Assembly (NCBI GenBank): GCA_029747015.1
Contig: JAKOGI010000125.1
Coordinates: forward strand, 312,001-376,000
Length of the DNA stretch: 64,000 nt
DNA from: Carnegiea gigantea
Lineage: Eukaryota; Streptophyta; Magnoliopsida; Caryophyllales; Cactaceae
Direction: 5' to 3'
A program made the position numbers and the translations under genes. How positions within the stretch are numbered: the stretch's first letter is position 1; each line of letters starts with the position of its first letter. The notes under the pieces are model-generated. The model worked only from the letters and a program-made list of their open reading frames with translations, did not search any database and had not been told where the DNA came from. Positions 48,650 to 61,066 of this stretch are shown one piece after another.

Positions 48650-51058
48650 GACAGTAACAGAGTTTTCCTTTCTTTTGCTTCCTAAACCAATGCCGCCCTG
48701 TTTTTTTTTAATGTTTTTCTAAGACCAAACTAATGCACTTTATCACAATTGACAATACTAGGTCTTCCTTTCGGGCAAATTATTATGTACACCTGTAGTT
48801 ATGTGCTTCCGCATTTAACTCATATATATTTTTATAGGATACATTTGTCATATATTTTTTTTAACATAATATTATTATTTATGTTTCATATGAGATAACA
48901 TACTCTCGAACATATGATATGAGCTTTGTTCCTCTTGATGATAGTTCCTTTTTCTAAGGAAGGGGGAAATCTCCCACCTAGACTTGGAAAGATCACAAAT
49001 AAAGGTTGCAATTTTAAAATAAGTTCAATCTAGAGAGTAACAAAGCACAAGATCGATTTTAAAAATTGATGACCAAGTGACTACATAAATTATTAACCCA
49101 CATGTGTTTGCTTTAATAATTATCTAATTAGTTTTTGGTTTTTAATAATAATTTGTTCTCTCAATTAAGATTAAAAAATGACCACTTATGCAGTCTTTTT
49201 AATAGAAAATTTGCCGAGCTAAATTACCCTCTTCAATTTGAACACCCCCCCCCCCCCCCAAAAAAAAAGCCCTCTTCAAATATCAACACAAAGTGCAGAG
49301 GAATAGGTGCATTTCGAGGAAAAGGAGATATATTGATGAAGAATATAACCAAAACAACTACTCTAAGGAGGCCATTCGAGCGAAGGACTTTTAAAATTAT
49401 ATTTTTTACCTTTCTAACAACAAAGGGAAAAACACCAAAACAACTATACTCAATAATGTAACTAATTTCTCCTTGGTTGCCTTTTCTTTTTATTTTAAAT
49501 TTTTCGTTTCCTTATTTGGGTTTTCTTTCCCTTTTAAACGATGGCCTTGATATCAATATCAGAACCTCATAGTGCTTCCTGACGTCTTATATGGAATATC
49601 AAAAATGAGACCTATTTATTTGTAGATGCCTTCCTTGAAATTTTTGGTTTGATGGGCCATAAAATTTCTTGTTCTAAATTTCCAGGGTACGAAATTGGTT
49701 TATTCTTTTCTTCGGTTGCACGTAAGCCATGCTAATTGAATGGTTTGCATGCCTTGAATTTTGATATTCTTAGTAATATTTTGAAATGATGTCGATACAA
49801 TTACATAAGGGTAGATGAAATGTGCTATTGTTTAGAATATCGTCATGCAATAACTATTTACATAACTTGCTGCTAACAACTCCGTAACTGAAGAGTGTTG
49901 AAAGTAATGGCAAAAACTAGCTCTTTTTCATGCATATTCCTTGTCCTATATGGAAGGATTAGAAGCCCTTTGTACCGGTTTTTATTATTCCCTTTTTCTT
50001 GAACTTGTTGAATTCCTTTGGGCCGTGTCAGCCTGTGTGGGCTATGGGCCTTGTTTGCGAAGAACTGCTTCGATTTGCACCCAAGTCGAGTCGAAATCGC
50101 TTTCAAAGCAGTGTTACTCCACAGAACAGTTCTCCCTCTCATTTTTCTATCATTGATTTAGACATTCATTTCTTCCCTGTTTGACATGGGACACTCTTGA
50201 TTTAAGGGACAACCTAAAATTTAGATTGGAAAATTGTCGGAGTTAGAAACAAAGAGTTAGATTAATGCTTTTAAGTTGTCATGCAATAATAGCAACATAA
50301 TGCAATTCACACAAAAGAGAAGATTAAATATTGTCAAGTTTGTGTCTTCAAAATTCCAACTTGAAGCTTCTTTACATAGTTTTATTTCAGATTTCCTTTC
50401 TTGGAAAAAAAAGAAAAAAATCCAAGGGGCTAAGCACGGGAATTAAATTAAAGCATATTAATGAACACTAGAAAAATAGTATAAAAAAGCAATATTATTG
50501 GGATAAATACAATTAATCTACATATATAGGTTCATAAGATGAGGGGATTACCGACATTAAGTCCAGATCTACAAGAAGATTATTAATTAGCCAGCCCATG
50601 TAATTTTATACGACATATACCATGATAACATGTAACAAGGGTGCCCAACTAAATTAAGGACTTTTTACATTATAGAATCAAAATGGGGTGATGGGGTTTA
50701 CTTATACAATCAGTTTTGCTTCTATTTCAAGTTGTGGTTATGAATGGAAAATCTCGTTTGACATTTCATTTTTTTAGTGATTAATTCGCTTAGGTCCCTC
50801 CTCTTGGCTTGGGCGCCTTCTTTGGGTAAAAGTTGCAATCGAGGCTCTTTACCAACTGTAATTTGGTATGGCCATTTTCTTTTCCTTTTCTAGTTGCCCT
50901 GAGGTATCTTCTATTCTAACATTATTTTTCATGGAGCTCACTTCTTTACTTTTTTGTGCGCGGAGGTCGATATATACAGAATTCAAATATAAATCTTTAG
51001 TAACTAACTACTCACAAACACTTCACTAGTTGAGACAGATTGACATCCAGATATATTC

Positions 51059-51142
<84 letters not shown>

Positions 51143-51431
51143 ATATATATATATATATATAAGTGAGGAAAAGTTTTAGACCAAAAAACAAAAACAAAAA
51201 AAAAGAAAATGAAAGAAAAGATTTATGGGGAAGAAATAAACACTAGTGACAGGATGATGGGTAATTGCGTATCTTTCTACGCAATTAACCAATTAATAGA
51301 GTAGGTTAGGTTTGATGGAAAGGGCAAATTATGACAAGCTAGCTATATGAGGTATCGGAATCTATCATTAATCAATTGCATGATTTGTTATGCATGGTAG
51401 ATGAGACTTCAATTGGACGACATTGACCGGG
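48650..51431. other. AT-rich spacer right of the expansin
   Basis: No gene is seen. It contains a C14/A9 tract at about 49244-49268 and a long (AT)n array. Short open frames here carry no recognisable domain. Confidence 0.5.
51062..51160 (+). repeat. (AT)n microsatellite, ~98 bp
   Basis: Near-perfect AT/TA alternation with one GTGTAT interruption near 51139. Confidence 0.95.
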
Positions 51432-51730
51432 TGTAACACCCGGGATTTTATCCCCTTCGTTAAGTCGAATTATATCGTTATAAATTGCACTAATATCGAT
51501 TTAGTCTGCCCGAGTGCTAAATTTTATTGAAAGAAATATTAGGATTTTCATTAATATAAGTTTTATGGGTATTAAGGATTATTATCGGACACTACATTGA
51601 ACAGATTTCCGAATACGACTAGAATGTCGAACCTTGGGAATCATCCTGCAATTTATTGAATCGAACCTTAATATAATCAAAAGGCGAATAATCTACTGAT
51701 GATTATATTGATGGTTACGGTCTAAGAATT

Positions 51731-54700
51731 TGTAGCGCCCCGCCGCTGCCCGAAGGGGGGGTGGGTGCACCACCGCCGTGGACGCTCGGTCAAGGGCGCC
51801 CACAAGGCTCTATGATCTTACTTAACTTCTTGATAGGAGCGGAAGCTCTAATCACAGTCTAACGAAAGTTCGGGCCGGTAATTCTAAAACATACATTGCA
51901 TATATACTTAAACCATATACAAAAAAAGTTCTTACATATGTCTCATCCCAAAATGTACATCCATACTTGTACTTATAAACATAATCATAGCATAAACATA
52001 TAGCGAGGCCTCCAGGTCCAAATAAGTTATCTTAATGCTCCCGTGGTCCCTTTTGGTTTCCAGAACCTGAAAAATGGTGAGATCATGAGCTCCTCGAGCC
52101 CAGTGAATAACCCTTACTTTCCCCGTTGTTACACTTTGCACATTAACCGATTCACACATAATCACACAGTGCACGTAGCTCATGACATATAGACAAAACA
52201 TATCATATGGCATGTACAAGGTGACAAAAGAACATTCATATGCTTCAAGAACCAAAATAAATTCATACCTTCTATACACACAATATATGTATGTCATGGA
52301 ACGGCAATTAGAGTAGCTTAGTCGTACTTGTCCCATACCAGGTACGATTCAAGGATTTTCGTTTTCACTTACATCCCTAAACAAACTCTGCTGTTAGTTT
52401 ATTCACTAAACTAACCATGATTGTCCCATACCAATCATGTTCTTTGGGCTCATAGTCCTCACTAGAGTCCAAAAGAAAGCAAAATTTGCTAAGCAACCTA
52501 ACGGCCAGCCCATAACCATAATTGGCATATGCATCAAATCAAACTTTATCACAAAGTTCACATAAACACATAATGTGTATCTTAAACAATCACAAGCTCA
52601 TTTCCAAAATTCACACAAACTCATAGATGTCTTGAAGTTCATAACTTATCCAAAATCCAAATCCAAGCCAAGCCAAATTCATAGCGTAGCCAAAGTCCAA
52701 ATTCAAGTCAAACCAATTTCACAACACATCACATATTCTTAACTAAAACTTTTAGTTGAGGGGAAATCAACTCATGGCCCACACAAAGAACCATCATAAC
52801 GCAGGGGTGACAAACACATCCTGGTGGCCCAGCTACGGCTCAAACATATGGTACCAACCAATGGTGGACCAGTCACAACTCATTCATATGGTACCAACCA
52901 GGCACCCAGCGCTCTAAAGGACGCAAACTGCCCACAACACAAACCATGGAATCGCATTCATATCCTAGTAAGTTTAGGCCGAAACCTTCCTCACTAGGGA
53001 CCCACATGGCTCACACACATACACAAGGTCGACATTCATATCCCAGGGGATTGGTTATACCCTCTCCCACTAGGCGACCTGAACATAACGGCAGTCACTA
53101 CTATGGCCATAGCTCTAGAACGTTCTGTAATAGCCTCAGACAAGACATGAACCTCATTCCCCAAAACACAACTTATTAAAATCGTATAATTCATATAATC
53201 ACATTTTTATTTTCAAAAACATTCAATTCCACAATTGTAACAAAACATAATCAAAATAGAGCATACTTCAACTCAAAATACCTTTCATAATTTTCCCAAA
53301 CTTCATCACACAATCAGAATTTTTAAGAAGCTCAACAATGGCCTTTTCATATCTAATTTATGGATTAAACATACAAATAACCCATAATTACACTAAACAA
53401 GGTACTTTAATTCAAAAATTCATAACTCACAGCATACACATCCAATTGTTACCAAACTTTGCAGGAAATTGAAAATTAACATATATATTCTAACATATTA
53501 ATTTCATAATTTATGTCCTATCCAATCATTCCCAGAAAATCAAACAGTCAGCCAAAATAATCAAAAATCTGCAAATGAAACTCAAAAATTCATAACTTTT
53601 AGTATACATAACCAAAATGCACAACAATTTACCAGAAAACACCAAATACCATGGGGAATCTACAATAATATATTGATAATTTTTCTCCAAACAAACCTTT
53701 CATAACAAATGAAAACAGTAACCGAAATCAGGTACCAAAACAGGGCAATCACAATCGAAAATTCATAACTTCTAAAACACACATCCAAAATTCATGAAAA
53801 TTTACAGGATACTTCTAGACATCAGTGTTATTCTACAGTAAAAATTGCATAATTTTTCTCCAAGCCAAAAGCTCACAGTAATTCCAAACATGATCTGAAT
53901 TTACATACCGAAAACAGGGTAGATTCAAATAAAAATTCATAACTCACAAACTACACATCTAAAATTCATGAAAATTTACATAAAGCTGCCTAATACCATG
54001 GGTAACCTACAGTAAAAATTTCAGAATATTTCAATATGCCAATAATTCTCAGAAAATCTGACAGTTCCTGAGTTCTACAAAAATCCGAAAATCCCATCCT
54101 ATTTTTCTTCCATATTATTCAACCAATTACAAGTATCCAATCCAAAATCCATAGTTTCACATGTATTTGGACGAATTCACAACATATCAATCAAGTCACA
54201 ACATCCACATATTTCAAAAATCACAAATAAACGTACAACTTTTAAGGGTGGGTTTCTAACAATTGAATTTAGGATTCTAATCTATCAAACCCTGAAAACA
54301 TCAATTTCATACTCAGATACTCAATTTCAAACAGAGATTTTCAAATTAATCTTATCCTAAATCGATTTTAGGGTTAGAGAAAAACAAGAATTACTCACCT
54401 TAATCTGCAAATCGAAACTAAAATCGAATTCCTCTTCTTCTTCTTCTTCTTCTTCTTCCTCCTCCTCCTCCTCCTCCTCCTCTTCTCTGCCTCTCTACGT
54501 GTGTGGTGTGTGTTTGTGTTGAAACCCCCCCCCCAAAGTTCACGTAAATCCCCTTCCCCAATTTCCTTTTTTTTTTCTTTTTTTTTGGGTCAAGCCCCCC
54601 TTTTTTGACTTTTCTTCCTTTCTTTTTTTTTTTTTTTGAAGCAAATCCTTAGTCGTATACTCATTCAACAAGTTATTCTCAAAACACAATCATATTAACT

Positions 54701-54804
54701 TAAAACACATATATATCTAAAATAAAACACATAAAATATATACACATTAATCAGGAATTCACACTTGAATCAAAATTAGTAATTAAAAATTTCGGGGCGT
54801 TACA
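51731..54804 (-). mobile_element. Solo LTR, 3.07 kb, of a second gypsy-type family, inserted in reverse
   Basis: Bounded by TGTAGCGCCCCG (51731) and CGGGGCGTTACA (ends 54804), inverted termini with one mismatch. It is flanked by a perfect 5-bp duplication GAATT (51726-51730 and 54805-54809). No internal domain or coding follows, so it is a solo LTR. It sits in the opposite orientation to the host LTR. A second copy of the same family starts at 63518. Confidence 0.85.
54428..54482 (+). repeat. (TTC)n(CTC)n compound microsatellite
   Basis: About eight TTC units followed by about seven CTC units, inside the reverse-oriented solo LTR. Confidence 0.9.
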
Positions 54805-55374
54805 GAATTGGAGGTCGGAAAATTGGATTTATGGTACAGTGGGTTGGTATTATTATCAGTGGATGAAAACAAAAGAAAAAAAACAAAAAAAAAATTTAAA
54901 AGGGGGCTGAAGCCCCTTCTTTCGGGCAGAAGGGTCGGGAACCAGGGGGGCTCTTCGACCCCTGGCCCGCGACTCCCACACACACGCCAGGGAAAGAGAG
55001 AGAGGGAGGGGTGGTGGGCAGCCGGCGACCGGCCCACGTGCACGGGGCCATCCCACACCCCGGCCGTCCGTCGACCGGCCAGCGAGAGAGAGAGTCAGAC
55101 GGCAAGAAAGGGAGAAACAGAGCAAGGGAGGGGGGTGGGCCACAGCCCGTGTCTCGGCGGCTCCACCAGGGGGTCGCCGGCGGCGGTGAGTCGGCAGGAG
55201 GGTGGCGACCAGCAGATAGGGAGCAAAGGGGCGAACCGAGCCCGCATTGAGCCACCCAAACGGAACCCTAAACGGGTCCTTTAGCTTGGATTCGAGGTAG
55301 GTTTCCTCTTCCTCCTATTTATTATTAATTCGAAGAAAGTTTATTGATTATAGTTCGTTTAGGTTGAATTAGAA

Positions 55375-56000
55375 CTGATTATATCAAGTATGTGAAATTT
55401 ATCGGTTTATATGTGATTTATTGATTATCCCAAGTTTATCGATTTATATGTAGTTGATTGATTCTATATAGCTTACCGATTACACAAAGTTATCGATTAT
55501 TCGATCATAAAACGTTTATCGATTTATGTGTAACCCATCGATTATATGAAGTGTATCGAGTATATTTATATAGTTTGTTGATTGTATGAAGTTTAGTGAT
55601 TTATCGATTTATGTGACGTCTAGTGATTTATTTATATAGTGATATATCGCTTTATATGAAGTCTAGTGATTTATCGATTTAAATGAAGTTTAGCGATTTA
55701 TCGAATATAGGAAGTTTAGAGATTTGATATAGTCTTTCGATTATACAAGTCTATCAATTATAATTACCGTTTATCGATATATAAACAAGTTGTCCATCAT
55801 ATCAAGTTTAATGATTTTCTGTCGTTTATCGTTTTTAGAAAGTTTATTGAGTATATAAAGTTTATTGATTTACATGTGGTTTATTGATTTTCTAAAGTTT
55901 ATTAATTTATACACAGTTTATTAATTATATAGAGTTTATCGATTCTATAAAGCCATCGACTATATAAAGTTTATCCATTATATATAATTTATCGATTACA
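55375..56000 (+). repeat. Degenerate TTTATCGATT repeats
   Basis: More than twenty loosely spaced copies of a motif near TTTATCGATTTATGTG, changing gradually along ~620 bp of the host LTR. Confidence 0.75.
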
Positions 56001-56276
56001 TGTATTCATCGTCTATAATGCTTGCATAGAAATGATATAGTTATGAATGCTTATTTACCTAGTTCCCAAACGCTTCTAAATGTTTTATCGGTCGCATGTT
56101 TTTCATTAACAAGTCATCGGTAATGAAATAATCCTGAAACGTTGGATTGATGAGATTGTGTAATGAGCATAGGTTACATTGCAACAATTGGATTTTTAGC
56201 GTAACCAATCCAGTATCCCTTTTTAAAGTTCACATAGAACCTCAGTTTCAATGTTTCAAAATTCAGTGTTTATTGC

Positions 56277-56476
56277 TCTGTCAATAGGCAGGGACTTCAG
56301 AGTTCAGTGTTTCATAGTTCTGCCAATAGGCAGAAGTTTCAAAGTTCAAAGTTCATATTTTCAAAGTTCAAAGTTCATAGTTCTGCCAATAGGCAGAAGT
56401 TTCAGAGTTCAAAGTTTATAATTCTGCCAATAGGCAGAAGTTCCAAGTGCAGCGTTCATAGCTCTGCCAGCGCGCA
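56277..56476 (+). repeat. Hairpin-bearing tandem repeats (CTGCCAATAGGCAG)
   Basis: Three perfect copies of the 14-base palindrome (56320-56333, 56383-56396, 56424-56437) and two degenerate ones (about 56277 and 56463), separated by AAGTTCAAAGTTCATA-like spacers. Confidence 0.85.
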
Positions 56477-56719
56477 GATGATTCAAAGTACAACGTTTCA
56501 TACGTATAGTCTTATCAAATGTTTCATAGTTCATCCATTGTGTTACAGTTCTATAGTTCTACCAACGGGTAGAGAATGAAAGTTTATATATCCTACAGTT
56601 CCACCAATAAGCATGTAAAGATCCTACCAAGCACATGATATAGTATCTATTTCACCGTATGGTTATTGTTCCATGTTTTAGCAAAGAAATTTACTCCTAT
56701 ATATGATTGTTACTGTATG

Positions 56720-57199
56720 TGTAACGGCCCAATCTGTCCCGACACCGAGGTATTGTCCGCTTTGGGGTGCCAGCACTGAACATTGAACACTGAACATTGC
56801 ACTGAACATTGCTGTGCTGGCCCCCTCACGGTTTTGTCCTCAAAAGGTGCCTCGATGTGTTGAGGTTTCCCCACGCTTATAAGGCGTGGTTCGTTCTCCT
56901 CAACTGCCGATGTGGGACGTTACAGTTCCTCCCCCCGTTAGGGGGCCCAGCTTCCTCACTGGCACATCGACCCGGGAACCTGCTCTGATACCAACTGTAA
57001 TGGCCCAATCTGTCCCGACACCGAGGTATTGTCCGCTTTGGGGTGCCAGCACTGAACATTGAACACTGAACATTGCACTGAACATTGCTGTGTTGGCCCC
57101 CTCACGGTTTTGTCCTCAAAAGGTGCCTCGATATGTTAGATTTCCCCACGCTTATAAGGCGTGGTTCGTTCTCCTCAACTGCCGATGTGGGACGTTACA
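56720..57199 (-). mobile_element. TRIM (terminal-repeat retrotransposon in miniature), complete, 480 bp
   Basis: Two LTRs of 205 bp (56720-56924) and 204 bp (56996-57199) with termini TGTAA...GTTACA flank only 71 bp of internal DNA. Read on minus, the interior starts with TTGGTATCAGAGCA, the initiator tRNA-Met primer site, and ends with a purine tract (AACGGGGGGAGGAAC). The target duplication GTATG is perfect (56715-56719 and 57200-57204). LTRs differ at only a few positions. No 5S-like promoter was seen, so it is not an obvious Cassandra element. Confidence 0.93.
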
Positions 57200-58269
57200 G
57201 TATGTGGTAGTGGAATCATAGGTGTGGTGATTTCCTCGCCTTGAGCATGACGATGGTTTTAGTATCATTACTAAACTCATATAGCTTATTACTTGACAGC
57301 ATCTTCAATGAAGTTTAATGACTATATACGACATAAATTATATGCACGGAGATAAGCCTTAATAATGTACGGAGCAATGTATATAAAGTTTTAATGATTT
57401 TCGTAACAAATATTTCAGCAAGTGGTATTTATGGGTTAAACTCCTCGATTTCCATTGCGTTTATGCGTTCATATGAATGTCTCATGGAAGTTTATTAAGT
57501 ATAGCTACTTTCAAGTTTAAGCGGGTGGTGCAAAGGCTATTTCTCTTGCATTGTGATTGGAACATTCTCCAAAGAGAAGGAATTTCGAATAGTTGTCGTA
57601 AGTTATTATTGCATTTAAGTATTGTTTTAGGAAAAGGGATTATCCACTGAGTGATGATTGCTCATTCCCATTTATTATTGTTCCCTTCCAGATTTCTGAA
57701 ATAACAGGTAAAAATGGGTCGACGTAAGCCGAGATGGAGTCACTGCTGTCCTAAGAGTAAAGTTATGAACTTGTATGTGAACTGCAAATTGTATTATGAT
57801 GTAACGATATGTAATTTCAGCTCTTGTGTGTCTGTATTGCATTTCATTTAGAGTCGCTCTGTAAGGCCGTGTGAGCCACCATCTAAGTTGCCCAAGACTG
57901 TACTTTTCATTGTTCTTTTGTTTAAGCGTTGAACTCCGCTGGTTGTGATGCTTCGGGCGGGTGGCCCGTAGAGCTGTGAACTCCGGCGGATAGCCGTTGA
58001 GTTAGTTAGCCTTTATCGTTAAGTTTTTCTTGTGCAGGGAATTTATTGTAAGGCTTTAAGCCTGGGAAATGGTCACGTTTCAAGAAAAACTCTGTCCATT
58101 TCTTCCCAAGATTTAAAGAAAAACGCTAACAGTCCTAACCATAGGGTGGGGGGCGTTACGGGGGGAAAAGAAAAATAACAAAGAACCCTTATAACTTGAG
58201 TTATAAACAAAGATTTGTAATCATTTTCACGAATTATTAATTATAAATATCCATATTTTTATCCTCATG

Positions 58270-58565
58270 CATGGTAAATATTTTGATAGGCTGTCAGTCC
58301 ATCAAAATCTCCGTTCAAATGATACTGATGGGTGGGTAGTCCATCAATACGGTCCGTCACTAGAAATTTTGACGGATTGTCAGTCCGTCAAAATTTTCCC
58401 ATCAGTATTTTTGATGGGTTGGTCGAAATGCCTATTTCGACAAGTGATTTTTTGACATATGTAATTTTTGTCTAACTTCCCATCACAAAGTCTATTTTCC
58501 TTCAAAACCTTCACTTTTTTCCATCAAAAAACCTGTAAAAAAAAATAACCCTTATTCTTGTAGTC
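58270..58565 (-). mobile_element. Possible end of a CACTA-type DNA transposon
   Basis: On minus, the edge reads ACTACAAGAATAAGGG, close to the CACTACAAGAA terminus of plant CACTA elements. The following subterminal part holds the long near-palindrome AATTTTGACGGATTGTCAGT around 58364-58400 and repeated CCATCA/TGATGG words. The other end was not found. Confidence 0.4.
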
Positions 58566-60711
58566 ACAATCATCAAGTTGCATAGTCGATATCATCAAAA
58601 AGTTTGTCTCAAAAGGGAATTTTTTTTCTTATAACTCATTGAAAAGTCTACCTTTTTTTGGCTGGTAATGGTTAATTGGTTATTATTTACAAATATGATG
58701 AAAATTTCTATTGTTTTACAAAAATTGGATTTACTATGATTAACTTCCTTTTTGGAGGGGGGGGGGTGGAACTTAACTTGGATTATGAAATCAAAATGAT
58801 AAATGTATTTCTCAAAATGATTTGACACTACATTAATCGTTGCCTATGTGATAAAAACTAAAGAAGAAAAACTCTTACCATGTGAGTTTCCTTATGTATT
58901 ATTTTGTTCATGTTATATGCTTTGTGATGGGATATTCTTAAGTTTCTTACTTTAACCTAAATTAATATGTTATATGTTAAAATCACCAAGTTGTTAATGA
59001 TTACAATTGACAGTCAATTGTGAAAATTTATAGATATGTCATATCAATTACACAGATAAGTACAAAATGACACCTTAATCGAATCAATGCTATTCATAAA
59101 TATGTATTATAAATGTACTTTTATAGTACTTGTGGATAAATAGTTAGTTTTATACAATTTATAAGTAACAATTATACCCTTTTACTATTCAATTATACAA
59201 TTATATTATTTTTTCAACTAAATATACAAGAATATAATTTTTAAACCCAAAATATTTAAAAAGTGTCCCATAATAAAACATTTGTTTTTTCGTGAAGGGG
59301 GGCTGGATTTTTTTTTTTGTGATAAGAAAAATGAATAATTTATTAATGAAAAGTTATATAGCATATACAATGAATATCTCATAACAAAAGTAAATCTAAA
59401 ACATCAAATTGAATAATTCTCTCCATAAAGTTAATGGTAAATATACTGTCGATCAACTCTAAACTTGCAGCAGTATTTTTGCCACCAACCACATTCTTTG
59501 ACGTAAATGTATCTTTTTCGAATATCGACAAGTTATAGTATAATTTTATAGAACAGATGTTCAATTAACGTGGCAGATTGCACTTCAAAAGAAGACTGGA
59601 ATTAAATTGATTGAATGTTCGAGACAGATAGTTGCTGATGAAAGTTGAAAGATGGTGGGAAGAGGAAAGCCTATAAGAGAGCCAAGTGTCCCGTTTTTGT
59701 TATTTCATTATCGTAAAATTAGATTAAAGGTCTCATCAACCAAATCTAAAATCATGGGATCATATCATATAAGCCAACTATCATGATTTTTGATCATATA
59801 ATATCTCAACTGTTATTTTTCAACTACAAATTGCCTCCCTCTTTATTCGATTCACCACTATTTGTTGACTACTCCTCTTTTTTTATCTTCATTCTTCGCT
59901 GATTTCCTTGTCTCTCTGTCTCTCTCTGCTTTTCTTTTTTTAATGGAAATTTTCGAAACTGCTGCATGGGAATCAAAGAACCTAATCCCCTAATTGGAGT
60001 ATTCTCAACCTAAGTTTCAAAACTTGAAACTCTATTTTCTCATATCAACAGAAATTCTATTTTTTGAAACTTTTTTCTTTCACTTCTCTAACCTATAAAA
60101 CTCACTCCTGAATAATCTTATAAAATATTTGTTATGACCTAATCACAACATACAATCTTTTTAAAAATTGACAAAAATACAAAATAATCACGGAGCGCGA
60201 GCTAGAACTGCAGCGAGTTCCAGCCCGCGAGGCAAGCACAAGAAAAGCAAATAAAGAATCAATACATGACACGTGGGCCCGCTAGGTGAAATGTGCGTTC
60301 TTCGATTACAAATGCTCTAATCCAGCATACATGTAAGTCACTCTCGCGTCACACCAATGTTTTTCTTTTTTTCTTTTTTTTTTTTTGCCTTGAGTTGTCA
60401 AAATAGTCAACAGCTTTGACTTTCATCAGTAACAACTCCCAAGTGAAAACTATTGTTAAATCTGAAATGATTTAAGTGAGAGTTGTCATCATGTATCATC
60501 TCGATCCTCATTTAGGTAAATTTTATTATAATATATTATTTTTAAAATTATTATTAAATTCTCTCATCCTGAAAGTTATTATCATATGACCTCCAAATAT
60601 ACTTATATGAGGGGTCAAATAATATATTTGTTTTATAGGATAACGGTTTTAAGGTGATGAAAGTTAAATAATAATTTTAAAAATAATGGGTCACAAATAA
60701 CCTTTACACAT

Positions 60712-61066
60712 TATTTGAATTGAGAAAGAGAGGAGGAAAGGAGGGGAAGAGAGGATAAGGTAATGGAAGGGAGGGGAAGGGAAGGGACGAAACGTGATTT
60801 GTATTCATTTTATTTGGATATGTTATAAGAAGAGACGGAAGAGAAGGGGAGAGAACTATTAAAATCTAAAAGTCTTTCCTTCCCCTCTTTTGCTCTCATT
60901 TTGGGGGTGAATAAAAATGAAGGGAATTGTGGAAAATGAGGGTGAAATATTCCCCTTGGTTCCCCTTTCTTCTCCCTCATTTAATATTCTCAAATAAGGA
61001 AAATAAGTGTTCATTAACCTTCATTATTCTCCCCTCCCTTTCTCTCCCCTCAATCCAAACAGACTG
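60712..61066 (+). mobile_element. Foldback element with purine/pyrimidine-rich inverted ends
   Basis: The left end (TTTGAATTGAGAAAGAGAGG, then AGGAAAGGAGGGGA) is the imperfect inverse of the right end (CTCCCCTCCCTTTCTCTCCC, then CTCAATCCAAAC). About 355 bp with no coding. Confidence 0.6.

Larger units (their letters stand above)
51432..58160 (+). mobile_element. Probable large LTR (solo or truncated) of a gypsy-type element, hosting two nested insertions
   Basis: Begins TGTAACACCCGGGATTTTAT, a start typical of plant Del/Tekay-type LTRs. It ends near 58160 in a GGGGGGCGTTAC stretch, the usual mirror of that start. Before the end it carries the sequence ATTTCTGAAATAACAGGTAA and GGGTCGACG that I associate with such LTR 3' regions. 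Without the inner insertions it would be about 3.2 kb. Flanking target duplications are not convincing (CCGGG before, G-run after), so the ends are provisional. Open frames inside are not genes. Confidence 0.5.

Noticed and set aside
51931..52336. 134-codon minus frame
   Set aside because: It falls within the reverse-oriented solo LTR and has no domain.
54808..55284. GC-rich overlapping open frames on both strands (up to 158 codons)
   Set aside because: They lie inside the presumed LTR, are low-complexity (Arg/Gly/Pro-rich) in every frame and match no domain.
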